A stretch of DNA of 64,000 nt from JANQHS01 sp965227315 (lineage in GTDB: Bacteria > Bacteroidota > Bacteroidia > Cytophagales > CCMP332), in assembly GCA_965227315.1 (NCBI GenBank), contig OZ245737.1:682001-746000 (forward strand), in the 5' to 3' direction. The notes under the pieces were generated by a model. That model was not told the DNA's origin. It saw only the letters and a list, made by a program, of their open reading frames with translations, and did not search any database. Within the stretch, counting starts at the first letter, position 1; each line of letters begins with the position of its first letter. Of the stretch, positions 40,970 to 49,265 are shown piece after piece. Made by a program: the position numbers and the translations under genes.

Positions 40970-41562
40970 TCCTTGAAACGGTAGATCTTTCTAAAAGATT
41001 CGGAAGCCAGAGGATCATTAAGGATTTCAACCAGATTTTTTCTTCAGGCCAGAAATATGCAATCACGGGGCCAAATGGTTCGGGAAAATCAACCCTTCTT
41101 AAAATGCTTTGCGGTGTTTTGCCCCCTTCCAAAGGCTATATAGAATACAGAGAGAACGAAAGCTCTGTTCCGATCGAGAAATGGTACCAATACTTTTCCA
41201 TTTCCGCTCCATACATGGATCTCATCGAGGATCTTTCACTTCAGGAGTTGTTGCAATTCCATTCGAGGTTCAAAAAATTACCTCAAAGCAATGCATTGCC
41301 CGAGGAGCTGGGCTTCGAAAAGTTCAGACAGAAACCCATCAAGGAATTCTCATCAGGCATGAAGCAAAAGTTGAAACTGGCTCTTTGTTTTTCAACTGAT
41401 GCGCCGATCATTTTCCTGGACGAACCCTGCACAAACCTTGACTCAGGGGCGATCGATTGGTACCAGGAAAAACTGAATGGGGTTGAGAAAAAGACCATCC
41501 TGATCTTTTCAAATCGCAGCGAGGAGTATCCCGGCGTTGAAAACCTGATCACACTGGGCTAA
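40966..41562 (+). CDS. ABC transporter ATP-binding protein
   Basis: The 198-residue protein has Walker A AITGPNGSGKSTLLKML, signature KEFSSGMKQKLKLAL and Walker B APIIFLDEPCTNLD. The switch histidine is absent: the segment reads KTILIFSNRSEEY, with Asn where His is usual. No permease is adjacent. It overlaps lpxA by 4 bp, an association that recurs in Cytophagales. It might serve in lipid or envelope transport with a distant permease, or act as a soluble ATPase. Its end overlaps the converging symporter gene by 4 bp. Confidence 0.85.
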   Translation: MILETVDLSKRFGSQRIIKDFNQIFSSGQKYAITGPNGSGKSTLLKMLCGVLPPSKGYIEYRENESSVPIEKWYQYFSISAPYMDLIEDLSLQELLQFHSRFKKLPQSNALPEELGFEKFRQKPIKEFSSGMKQKLKLALCFSTDAPIIFLDEPCTNLDSGAIDWYQEKLNGVEKKTILIFSNRSEEYPGVENLITLG

Positions 41563-43256
41563 ATCTCCTTGGCTCTATCTTTAAGGACCAACGAAAAGGC
41601 CATGGAAAGGCCAATAACCAGGCTGCAACCGATCAAATTATACCAGAGGTAGGCTACATCCTCCGAATAGAGAAAGAACAGGATCACCACGACAATTTGT
41701 GCAAGAATGGCTCCGAAGAATACAGCAAGGGCATTTCCTTTTTTAAAGAAAAAGGCGGTTAGAAAAATGCCGAGAATAGTACCATAAAATATTGATCCTA
41801 AAATGTTTACAGCTTCAATGAGATTTTCCAACAGATGGGCAAAAAGTGCAAAAAGGATCGCCAGGACTCCCCACAAAAAGGTAAATACCTTGGATGAGTT
41901 GAGATAATGATGATCCGACTCATGCGGACTGATCACGCGTTTGTAGAAGTCCATAGTCGTGGTAGAACCAAGTGCATTCAATTCCCCTGCTGTAGATGAC
42001 ATGGCTGCAGAAATGATCACCGCGATCAGCAGACCGATGATCCCATGCGGCAGGTAGGTCAAAATGAATTGAAGGAACACAAAGTCAGAGTCCTTCGCCT
42101 GAGCATCATCTGAGTTCTGCTCTACAAGTAGCTTTGCACGGTCCCGGATCTCGATGCTTTCCTGATAATGATCCCGTGCATCTTGCAGTAGCGATTCGGA
42201 ATCACCACCGTTCTTTAAGGCTCCTACATAGCCTTCTATACTCGCCTTCTTTTTCTCAAAAACATCCTGGTGGTCCTTTCTCAATTCAATGATCTCTCTC
42301 GCTGCTTTTCCATCCGGGATCTGGTCCAGAGCGTTTTCATTGAACAGCAAAGGCGGCTGATGAAATTGATAAAAGACGAAGACCATCACCCCGGTGAGAA
42401 GGATCAGGAATTGCATGGGAACCTTAAACAATCCGTTGAAGATCAAACCTAAGCGGCTCTCCGTGATAGAACTTCCACCGATATATCTTTGGACCTGGCT
42501 CTGATCGGTGCCGAAATATGAAAGTGCCAGAAAAAGACCTCCGGTGATCCCCGACCAGAAAGTATATCTTTTGCTCGGATCAATTGAAAAATCAACAATG
42601 TTCATTTTGCCTAGGCCACCGGCAATGTTCAATCCTTCGATAAGGCCAATGCCGGAAGGAAGTTTGGCAAGGATCATGAAGAAAGCTATGCCCATTCCCC
42701 CAAGGATCACCAGCATTTGCCACTTTTGAGTAAGACTTACGGCCTTGGTGCCACCTGAAACAGTGTAAAAAACGACCACCGTCCCGACCACAAGAATGGT
42801 AATGCCAAGATCCCATCCCAAAATGGTGGATAGTATGATCGCCGGAGCATAGATGGTAATGCCGGCAGCAAGCCCGCGCTGAAGCAAAAACAAAAACGCG
42901 GCGAGCAATCTGACCTTTAGGTCGAAGCGTTTTTCCAAATACTCATAGGCGGTAAAAACCTTGAGCTTAAAATAGAGTGGTATGAAAACCGCTGAAACGA
43001 TAATGATGGCCAAGGGCAAACCAAAATAATTCTGGATGAAAGCCATTCCGCTTTCATAGGCCTGCCCGGGTGTGGAAAGGAATGTGATCGCACTGGCCTG
43101 TGTTGCCATGACCGAAAGACCGATAGTCGACCATTTCATCTGACTTCCTCCCATGAGGTAGTCATTCAGGCTTTCTGTCTTACGCGTTCGCCAGATCCCG
43201 TAACCGACGATCAAAGCCAGGGTTCCGCCAAGAACGATCCAGTCGGCAAGGATCAC
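41559..43256 (-). CDS. Sodium:solute symporter (SSS family)
   Basis: The 565-residue inner-membrane protein starts with GTG whose GTGA overlaps the stop of the small upstream gene. It has ~13 helices of the LeuT fold with SSS signatures (MATQASAITFLSTPGQAYES, the sodium site region in SAAMSSTAGELNALGSTTTMDFY). A ~90-residue charged stretch (residues ~300-390, with RKDHQDVFEKKKASIEGYV) sits between two helices and is not usual in the family. The substrate is unknown; a sugar or amine is plausible beside a PIG-L deacetylase. Confidence 0.9.
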   Translation of the reverse strand: MILADWIVLGGTLALIVGYGIWRTRKTESLNDYLMGGSQMKWSTIGLSVMATQASAITFLSTPGQAYESGMAFIQNYFGLPLAIIIVSAVFIPLYFKLKVFTAYEYLEKRFDLKVRLLAAFLFLLQRGLAAGITIYAPAIILSTILGWDLGITILVVGTVVVFYTVSGGTKAVSLTQKWQMLVILGGMGIAFFMILAKLPSGIGLIEGLNIAGGLGKMNIVDFSIDPSKRYTFWSGITGGLFLALSYFGTDQSQVQRYIGGSSITESRLGLIFNGLFKVPMQFLILLTGVMVFVFYQFHQPPLLFNENALDQIPDGKAAREIIELRKDHQDVFEKKKASIEGYVGALKNGGDSESLLQDARDHYQESIEIRDRAKLLVEQNSDDAQAKDSDFVFLQFILTYLPHGIIGLLIAVIISAAMSSTAGELNALGSTTTMDFYKRVISPHESDHHYLNSSKVFTFLWGVLAILFALFAHLLENLIEAVNILGSIFYGTILGIFLTAFFFKKGNALAVFFGAILAQIVVVILFFLYSEDVAYLWYNLIGCSLVIGLSMAFSLVLKDRAKEI

Positions 43257-43372
43257 GAATAATACCGGGTTAGAAACGTGAAAAAAGCCACCAAAGCAAT
43301 GAATACACCGATCACAAACAAATAAAGCTTATTCCAACTGCCAAAAACTGGTGGTTTGTTATCCTTGTCCAT
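43253..43372 (-). CDS. 39-residue single-pass membrane protein
   Basis: A short gene of 40 codons lies exactly between the deacetylase and the symporter. Its ATG at 43372 shares the last base of the TAA stop of the deacetylase (TAATG), and its TGA at 43253-43255 overlaps the GTG start of the symporter (GTGA). The product has a soluble Pro/Lys-rich start (KDNKPPVFGSWNKLY), a single helix (LFVIGVFIALVAFFTFL) and the end TRYYS. Small helper subunits are known for some solute:sodium symporters (DUF485, DUF4212), but I see no homology; the role is inferred from the coupling. Confidence 0.7.
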   Translation of the reverse strand: MDKDNKPPVFGSWNKLYLFVIGVFIALVAFFTFLTRYYS

Positions 43373-45846
43373 TATGAGCCGTTTTGAGCAGAGATCAGGT
43401 TTGCAAATATCTTATAGGCACCCCCCACTCCTGCCGGAAGCTGTCTGAACCAACTGATCCCGGTATAGGTAAAAGTCCCTTTGCCGTAGGTGGTCACCAA
43501 TAATGCCCCCCTGGTATCATCCTCTTCAGGGTCATGCCAGGATATCAGGGGCTCATATTTTTCATCCCATTCATTTGGGAAATACAATCCCCTTTCCTGC
43601 ACCCACCCGTCGAAATCTTCCATTCCAATTTTATTGGGAGTGGTCAGCACATTGCTTGAAGGATTTAACAAGGTAACCCGGGCATTCTCATCAGTCACCC
43701 TGTCCCTGGAAAGGGTCAAAGGGTATGGGCCTATTTCATCGGTGATCAGACCATAGGAAACATTGTATTGGACCACAACATTTCCGCCTTTCTCTACAAA
43801 TTCCATCAACTTATCCCGAACATTTGGCAGCCATTCGACAGTATTATAGGCACGAACTCCGAGGACAATTGCATCTAGATCATCAAGGCTGCCATCAAAG
43901 AAATCTTCCTCGTTTAAAAACGTCACCTCGGACCCCAACTGTTCCAGGGCCTGTGGGATCTCATCACCTGCCCCGTCGACATAACCTACCAGCTCGGCGG
44001 TATTGATGATGTCCTTTCGAACGAAGTCGATATGGTTATCCATTACGGCGGTCAGGGATTTAATGTGTGGATGGTCAATTCTGACCTGGCATAGGCTATA
44101 GCTTTCTCCTCCGGTATTTATTTGGATACCCGCTGAGATCACCTGGCCGGATTTCGGAGGTGTCACCATGAACTCAACCCTTCTCTCCTCTCCTTCGCCT
44201 AGATCCAATACATACTCCGATGGTTCCGATTTCCAGCCCCTACCCAATTGAAGATTAACCCTGGCTCCCTTCACCACCTGCTTTGCCGAAAGCACTACCT
44301 GGACTTTTCTGCTTTCCTGATTGGGGAACAGGAGGTTCTTATCCTTGAAGCAGGCAACTACAGGAGGCACCACTACAACCTCTCTTCGCATTTCTCCATT
44401 GACACGATCCCTCCATTTGTGGATGGCCTTTTCTTCGATGCTGATCTCCGTTCCGGAAACCTCAAAAACAAACACAAATGGGAGTTCAGGGTCATTTTCG
44501 GCCTTTCCGATATTCTGTCGGTCATTTACAACAAACCTTCCACCCTCAACCGGGTTTTCAAGCCAATACGGTACGGTATAGGAAAGATCCTTGGGAACGG
44601 TCAGGGTATCATCGAGCACAAAAGGCATATTCCTGCTGAGTTCCTCATTCAGGATGGTTTCAAATCCAAGGGCTTGACATGAAATGCTCTTCAGGTAAAC
44701 TTTTTCTCCTGCGCGATAAATGGCGCTTAAGGAAACCGGAATCCTTCTTCCCGGAACCACCTCTGCCTTGTCAAAGAAAGCCTCCTGCCAAATACCCAGG
44801 CAACCAAGGATCAATTGATCCACCTCTTTGAGCTTCTGAAGTTTCCAAAACTCATCATCGATATCATTGATCTTGTCACGAATTACCAACAGATCCTTAA
44901 CAGAGTTCTGGGGATTCCGATCATCGAACGCGGTGATCATCCGGTCGATAGCCTGGACGATCTCTTCACCTCCCTTTACCCTCGTCCAAGTCGTATTGAT
45001 GTCCTGGAAAGGATCGGAAACCTTCACTGAAGCATCGTAGGGTTTTAGGTACTCAAGGTCCGACCCCCTTTCCTTCATCACGCCGAAACCCTGGCTCTTA
45101 TGCATGCTCCTGCTTTCCGCTGAGATCTCACCGTAGCTTTTCCCTAACAGTGGATTGTACTGACCTGTCTCAAGTTGCACAAGACCTGTTTTGTCAAAAT
45201 CTCTGGTACCATAGAACCACCAGGAAGTATTGAAGAATATCGTTTTCGGCTGCCATGGCTCCACCCATTTCAGCTGTTCCGGAAATGAATTCTTGTCCCC
45301 GGCAAGATCGAAGGCCTTACCCGCCAAAATAGCTGAGGATGTATGGTGACCATGGGTTCGCCGTCCCAGATCCGGTGAAAATCTGGTCACAATAATATCA
45401 GGCCGGAGTTTTCTGATCACCCAAACGATGTCGGAAAGGATGGTATCCCCCTCCCAGATGTTCATGGTTTCCTCTGGGGTTTTGGAATATCCAAAATCAT
45501 ATGCTCTTGAGAAAGCCTGTTCCCCGCCATCGATCTTTCTGGCCTCAAGAAGTTCCTGTGTTCGGATCAACCCCAGCCATTCAAACTTCTCAGGACCGAT
45601 GAGATTTTGTCCGCCATCTCCACGGGTCAAACTGAGATAGGTTGTCTTCATTTGTCTTTCGTTGGCGAAGTAGGTGATCATACCGGTATTTTCGTCATCG
45701 GGGTGTGCGGCAACGTAGAGTACACTTCCCAAAACCTTCAATTTTTCCATTCCCTGCAACAAGGCGGAGGAGTTTGAAGCCGAATAAGCTGAAAAGACCG
45801 TGCTCACAAGCAGAGCAGGAAGAACGCTCTTGATTGAATTCTTCAT
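43372..45846 (-). CDS. Large PIG-L family deacetylase
   Basis: With start ATG 45846, the ~824-residue protein has a signal peptide (MKNSIKSVLPALLVSTVFSAY) and an N-terminal PIG-L/LmbE domain with VLYVAAHPDDENTGMITYF and the histidine pair in RTHGHHTSSAILAG, the zinc-dependent N-acetyl-sugar deacetylase motifs. The C-terminal ~500 residues include NPCBM/NEW-type beta domains and a GATase1-like or ThuA-like part (ELVGYVDGAGDEIPQALEQLG, LDAIVLGVRAYN). Periplasmic deacetylation of an amino-sugar conjugate is likely, with uptake by the coupled symporter. An earlier TTG-type start at 45876 adds ten residues only. Confidence 0.88.
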   Translation of the reverse strand: MKNSIKSVLPALLVSTVFSAYSASNSSALLQGMEKLKVLGSVLYVAAHPDDENTGMITYFANERQMKTTYLSLTRGDGGQNLIGPEKFEWLGLIRTQELLEARKIDGGEQAFSRAYDFGYSKTPEETMNIWEGDTILSDIVWVIRKLRPDIIVTRFSPDLGRRTHGHHTSSAILAGKAFDLAGDKNSFPEQLKWVEPWQPKTIFFNTSWWFYGTRDFDKTGLVQLETGQYNPLLGKSYGEISAESRSMHKSQGFGVMKERGSDLEYLKPYDASVKVSDPFQDINTTWTRVKGGEEIVQAIDRMITAFDDRNPQNSVKDLLVIRDKINDIDDEFWKLQKLKEVDQLILGCLGIWQEAFFDKAEVVPGRRIPVSLSAIYRAGEKVYLKSISCQALGFETILNEELSRNMPFVLDDTLTVPKDLSYTVPYWLENPVEGGRFVVNDRQNIGKAENDPELPFVFVFEVSGTEISIEEKAIHKWRDRVNGEMRREVVVVPPVVACFKDKNLLFPNQESRKVQVVLSAKQVVKGARVNLQLGRGWKSEPSEYVLDLGEGEERRVEFMVTPPKSGQVISAGIQINTGGESYSLCQVRIDHPHIKSLTAVMDNHIDFVRKDIINTAELVGYVDGAGDEIPQALEQLGSEVTFLNEEDFFDGSLDDLDAIVLGVRAYNTVEWLPNVRDKLMEFVEKGGNVVVQYNVSYGLITDEIGPYPLTLSRDRVTDENARVTLLNPSSNVLTTPNKIGMEDFDGWVQERGLYFPNEWDEKYEPLISWHDPEEDDTRGALLVTTYGKGTFTYTGISWFRQLPAGVGGAYKIFANLISAQNGS

Positions 45847-46020
45847 AATATCGATGATGGATTTGGAGGAGTGCAAAAATTGAAATTAGTCCCTCAAAAA
45901 TAGTACCGATGGCAAAATTTTGTCCACCAATGCAAATTGGCCAACATTTTCGCGCTATTATTTGAAATTTTGATTGTTCAAATCAAACCATACACTCAAT
46001 TTAACCGCTTATATAAAACC

Positions 46021-46056
46021 TCCGCCAAAACTTATTCCAGAAAGAATAATGGCGGA
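46021..46056 (+). promoter_or_regulatory. Leader hairpin before the MacB-type operon
   Basis: TCCGCCA pairs with TGGCGGA and TTATTC with GAATAA, with a 4-base bulge (AAAC) and the loop CAGAAA. The stem ends 15 bp before the AAGGAGG sequence, so it is in the 5' untranslated leader if transcription starts further upstream, as the TATATAAAA at ~46011 would allow. Confidence 0.45.
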
Positions 46057-46070
46057 AATTTGTGTGTCAT

Positions 46071-46077
46071 AAGGAGG
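46071..46077 (+). promoter_or_regulatory. Consensus Shine-Dalgarno AAGGAGG deciding a TTG start
   Basis: AAGGAGG lies 5 bp before TTG 46083. It rules out the in-frame GTG at 46062, which would put this sequence inside the coding part. Perfect sites of this kind are rare in Bacteroidota; the next gene at 46762 has GAGGAGG as well. Confidence 0.65.
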
Positions 46078-46082
46078 AAAAA

Positions 46083-46769
46083 TTGGATTCGATCATTAAA
46101 CTGCGAGGCATCAACAAGTCCTATAAAACCGGGCTGAAGTCTCTCCATGTGTTGAAAGATCTGGATATGGATATCAACGAGGGAGAACTTGTCAGCATCA
46201 TGGGCTCCTCGGGTTCCGGAAAATCCACCCTTCTGAATATTATCGGCATCCTTGATTCCTCAGATTCCGGAGAATACACCCTTGGTGGACATCCGATCAA
46301 AAACCTGACTGAAAAAAGAGCCGCACAATTAAGAAACCAGTTTATCGGTTTTGTATTTCAAAGCTTCAACCTGTTGAGCTTCAAAAACGCGATGGAAAAT
46401 GTTGCGCTTCCGCTCTACTATCAGAAAGTCGGAAGGAAGAAAAGAAATATGGTTGCCAGAGAGGTCCTGGAGCAAGTGGGACTTGATGATTGGTGGCATC
46501 ATTTTCCGAATGAATTGTCAGGAGGGCAAAAGCAAAGGATCGCCATCGCCAGAGCGCTGATCACCAAACCGAAGCTGATCCTTGCGGACGAACCCACAGG
46601 AGCTCTCGATTCCAAAACATCCCATGAGGTCATGGAATTGCTCAAAAACATGAACTCACAGGGAATGACCATTGTGATCGTGACGCATGAAAATGACATT
46701 GCCGAAGAAACCCACAGGGTGATCAGATTGAAAGACGGAGTGATCCAAAAAGAGGAGGAGTATGTTTGA
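46083..46769 (+). CDS. MacB-type ABC transporter ATP-binding protein
   Basis: The 228-residue protein starts with TTG behind AAGGAGG. It has Walker A IMGSSGSGKSTLLNIIG, Q-loop FVFQSFNLLSF, signature NELSGGQKQRIAIARAL, Walker B LILADEPTGALD and the switch His in IVIVTHENDIA. This is the LolD/MacB/FtsE group that drives mechanotransmission exporters. It overlaps the first permease gene by 8 bp and is first in the four-gene operon to 50362. Confidence 0.92.
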   Translation: MDSIIKLRGINKSYKTGLKSLHVLKDLDMDINEGELVSIMGSSGSGKSTLLNIIGILDSSDSGEYTLGGHPIKNLTEKRAAQLRNQFIGFVFQSFNLLSFKNAMENVALPLYYQKVGRKKRNMVAREVLEQVGLDDWWHHFPNELSGGQKQRIAIARALITKPKLILADEPTGALDSKTSHEVMELLKNMNSQGMTIVIVTHENDIAEETHRVIRLKDGVIQKEEEYV

Positions 46770-48009
46770 TCTCGACAAATGGCAGGAGATCATATTTACA
46801 ATCAGGCAGAATAAGCTGAGAACATTCCTCACCGCGTTTTCGGTGGCCTGGGGAATTTTCATGTTGATGCTGCTTCTGGGTGCGGGTTCAGGATTGCTGA
46901 ATGGAGTAAAACAGGAATTTGCCGGAGATGCGGTCAACAGTATCTGGGTTTGGAACGGTCAAACCACCATGCCTTATAAGGGCATGAAATCGGGAAGGAG
47001 GATCAGGTTTCAGAATTCTGATTACGACATGATCAAAAACCAGATCGAAGGAGCGGAACAGATATCAGGAAGATATTACGTTTGGCAGGAAACCAATGTG
47101 AGATACAAAAAGAAATACTCATCATTTACGATTTTGGCATGTCATCCTGGTATGGTGGGACCGGAAAGCGTGATCATGACCAAGGGAAGGTTCATCAATG
47201 ATACCGATGTAGCCGAAAAAAGAAAGGTGGCGGTAGCCGGAAAATTTGTGGTTGATGCCTTGTTTGCAGATGTGGAAAATCCAGTTGGAGAGCAAATAGA
47301 GATAAATCGGATACCCTATACCATTGTGGGTACATTTGATGACGAAGGTGGAGAAAGAGACGCCAAAAGGCTGTACATTCCGGTAACCACTGCCCAGCTG
47401 GCCTATAACGGAGGTAACAGACTCCACAATCTCGCCTTTACCACCGGTGACGCAACATTGGAAGAAAGTCAGGCCATGCAGGAAAAACTTGTAGCCCTGC
47501 TCAAGGAGAAGCACATCATCCATCCCGATGACAATCGGGCGTTACGGATGTCAAACAATCAGGAAGAATATCAAAAGGTCGTTGACCTGTTCGCAGGGAT
47601 CAATCTGTTCATCTGGATGGTCGGTATTGGAACTATTATAGCCGGTGTTGTTGGGATCAGCAATATTATGCTCATCATCGTCAAGGAAAGGACCACGGAA
47701 ATCGGGGTTAGGAAAGCTATGGGAGCCACACCTGGCTCTATTATTTCCCTCATCCTCCAGGAATCCGTAGTGATCACCGTACTTGCAGGCTATTTCGGCT
47801 TGCTTTTTGGTGTAGGTCTGATCGAACTGATTTCCTGGTCCATGGTAGAATTCCAGTTTGAAAACGACTTCTTCCGCAACCCGGAAATCGATTTGAAAAC
47901 GGCCCTGATCGCGACAGGATTACTTGTCTTTGCCGGAGGTTTGGCAGGTTATATCCCGGCAAGAAAAGCAGCTATGATCAACCCAATTGAAGCTCTAAGA
48001 GACGAATAA
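46762..48009 (+). CDS. MacB-type ABC transporter permease 1
   Basis: The 415-residue protein has the MacB order: an N-terminal helix (NKLRTFLTAFSVAWGIFMLMLLLGAGSGLLNGV, split by the membrane), a periplasmic domain (~residues 45-270), and three C-terminal helices with the FtsX signature TEIGVRKAMGATPGSIISLILQE and PIEALRDE at the end. It is paralogous to the next gene, with about half of the residues alike. A GAGGAGG ribosome-binding site precedes it. The operon product is probably a tripartite efflux pump or an antimicrobial peptide exporter. Confidence 0.92.
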   Translation: MFDLDKWQEIIFTIRQNKLRTFLTAFSVAWGIFMLMLLLGAGSGLLNGVKQEFAGDAVNSIWVWNGQTTMPYKGMKSGRRIRFQNSDYDMIKNQIEGAEQISGRYYVWQETNVRYKKKYSSFTILACHPGMVGPESVIMTKGRFINDTDVAEKRKVAVAGKFVVDALFADVENPVGEQIEINRIPYTIVGTFDDEGGERDAKRLYIPVTTAQLAYNGGNRLHNLAFTTGDATLEESQAMQEKLVALLKEKHIIHPDDNRALRMSNNQEEYQKVVDLFAGINLFIWMVGIGTIIAGVVGISNIMLIIVKERTTEIGVRKAMGATPGSIISLILQESVVITVLAGYFGLLFGVGLIELISWSMVEFQFENDFFRNPEIDLKTALIATGLLVFAGGLAGYIPARKAAMINPIEALRDE

Positions 48010-49265
48010 TGCTCGATTACGATAAGTGGCAAGAGATCTTTCACACGATTCGAAAAAATAAACTTCGAACCGCACTGACCATGTTCGGTGTCTTTTGGGG
48101 AATATTCATGTTGTTGATCCTGCTTGGATCCGGGAACGGTTTGAAAAATGGTGTTAACAGGGACTTCTCAGGTAGGGCCAAGAATTCAATATTCATGTGG
48201 ACCCAAAGAACAACCATGGCCTATAAGGGATTTAAGCCGGGAAGATGGTTCAGGTACAACAACAGCGATGCGATCGCCCTGAAGGCCGAAATTCCTGAGC
48301 TGGCATACCTCGCACCAAAAAACCAACTGGGTGGTTGGCAGGGCGCAAACAACGTTTCAAGAGGAGTGAAAACCGCTGCCTTTGATGTTTATGGTGATTA
48401 TCCGGATTTCCAGCACCTGAAGTACATGGCATTTCCCAAAGGTAGATTCATCAATGATCTGGATATCCAAAACAAGAGGAAGGTGGTCGTGGTTGGGAGA
48501 CATGCCCTGGATGTTCTCTTTGAGAAAGGAGAAGAGCCGATAGGCGAATACCTCAAGATCAATGGAGTCTTCTTCCAGGTGATTGGTGTATTTGAGAGTT
48601 TTGCCAGTGGAGATAATAAAATTCAGGAGGAATCAAGCCTGCACGTGCCCTTTTCGACTTTTCAAACAGCCTTCAATTATGGTGATAATATTGGCTGGTT
48701 TGCCATGGCTCCAAAGGAAGGTATCCCTGCCGAAGTACTGGAGGAAAAAGCCAGAGCGCTTTTGATGGAAAGGCATAAAATTCACCCCGAAGATGTATCC
48801 GCCGTGGGTTCCTTTAACATGGGAAAGCAATATTCAAAAATTCAGGGTTTATTCACCGGGATCAACATTTTCAATTGGATTGTAGGGATAGGGACACTCC
48901 TGGCAGGGGTGATCGGTGTTTCCAACATTATGCTGATTATCGTCAAAGAAAGAACCAAGGAGATCGGAATAAGAAAATCGATCGGAGCCAGTCCCTGGTC
49001 AATAATTTCGCTGATCCTTCAGGAATCGATCTTCCTGACAGCCATTGCCGGATATGTTGGATTGCTCCTGGGAGTAGGTTTGCTTGAATTGATCAGTACG
49101 CTCATCGAAGGAACAGATTCGGGAATGTTTACCAATCCGGAGATTAATCTGGAAGTGGCTGCATGGTCTTTGATCGTTGTTGTATTTTTCGGAGCTCTGG
49201 CCGGACTCATACCGGCCACCAAGGCTGCGAGTGTTGACCCAATAGAAGCATTAAGAACAGAATGA
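48009..49265 (+). CDS. MacB-type ABC transporter permease 2
   Basis: The 418-residue paralog of the previous permease shows the same blocks (NKLRTALTMFGVFWGIFMLLIL, TKEIGIRKSIGASPWSIISL, DPIEALRTE). Its ATG shares one base with the previous stop (TAATG), and its stop overlaps the adaptor start (ATGA). The two permeases may form a heterodimer, which would explain two different genes with one ATPase gene. The periplasmic domains have diverged more than the membrane parts. Confidence 0.92.
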   Translation: MLDYDKWQEIFHTIRKNKLRTALTMFGVFWGIFMLLILLGSGNGLKNGVNRDFSGRAKNSIFMWTQRTTMAYKGFKPGRWFRYNNSDAIALKAEIPELAYLAPKNQLGGWQGANNVSRGVKTAAFDVYGDYPDFQHLKYMAFPKGRFINDLDIQNKRKVVVVGRHALDVLFEKGEEPIGEYLKINGVFFQVIGVFESFASGDNKIQEESSLHVPFSTFQTAFNYGDNIGWFAMAPKEGIPAEVLEEKARALLMERHKIHPEDVSAVGSFNMGKQYSKIQGLFTGINIFNWIVGIGTLLAGVIGVSNIMLIIVKERTKEIGIRKSIGASPWSIISLILQESIFLTAIAGYVGLLLGVGLLELISTLIEGTDSGMFTNPEINLEVAAWSLIVVVFFGALAGLIPATKAASVDPIEALRTE

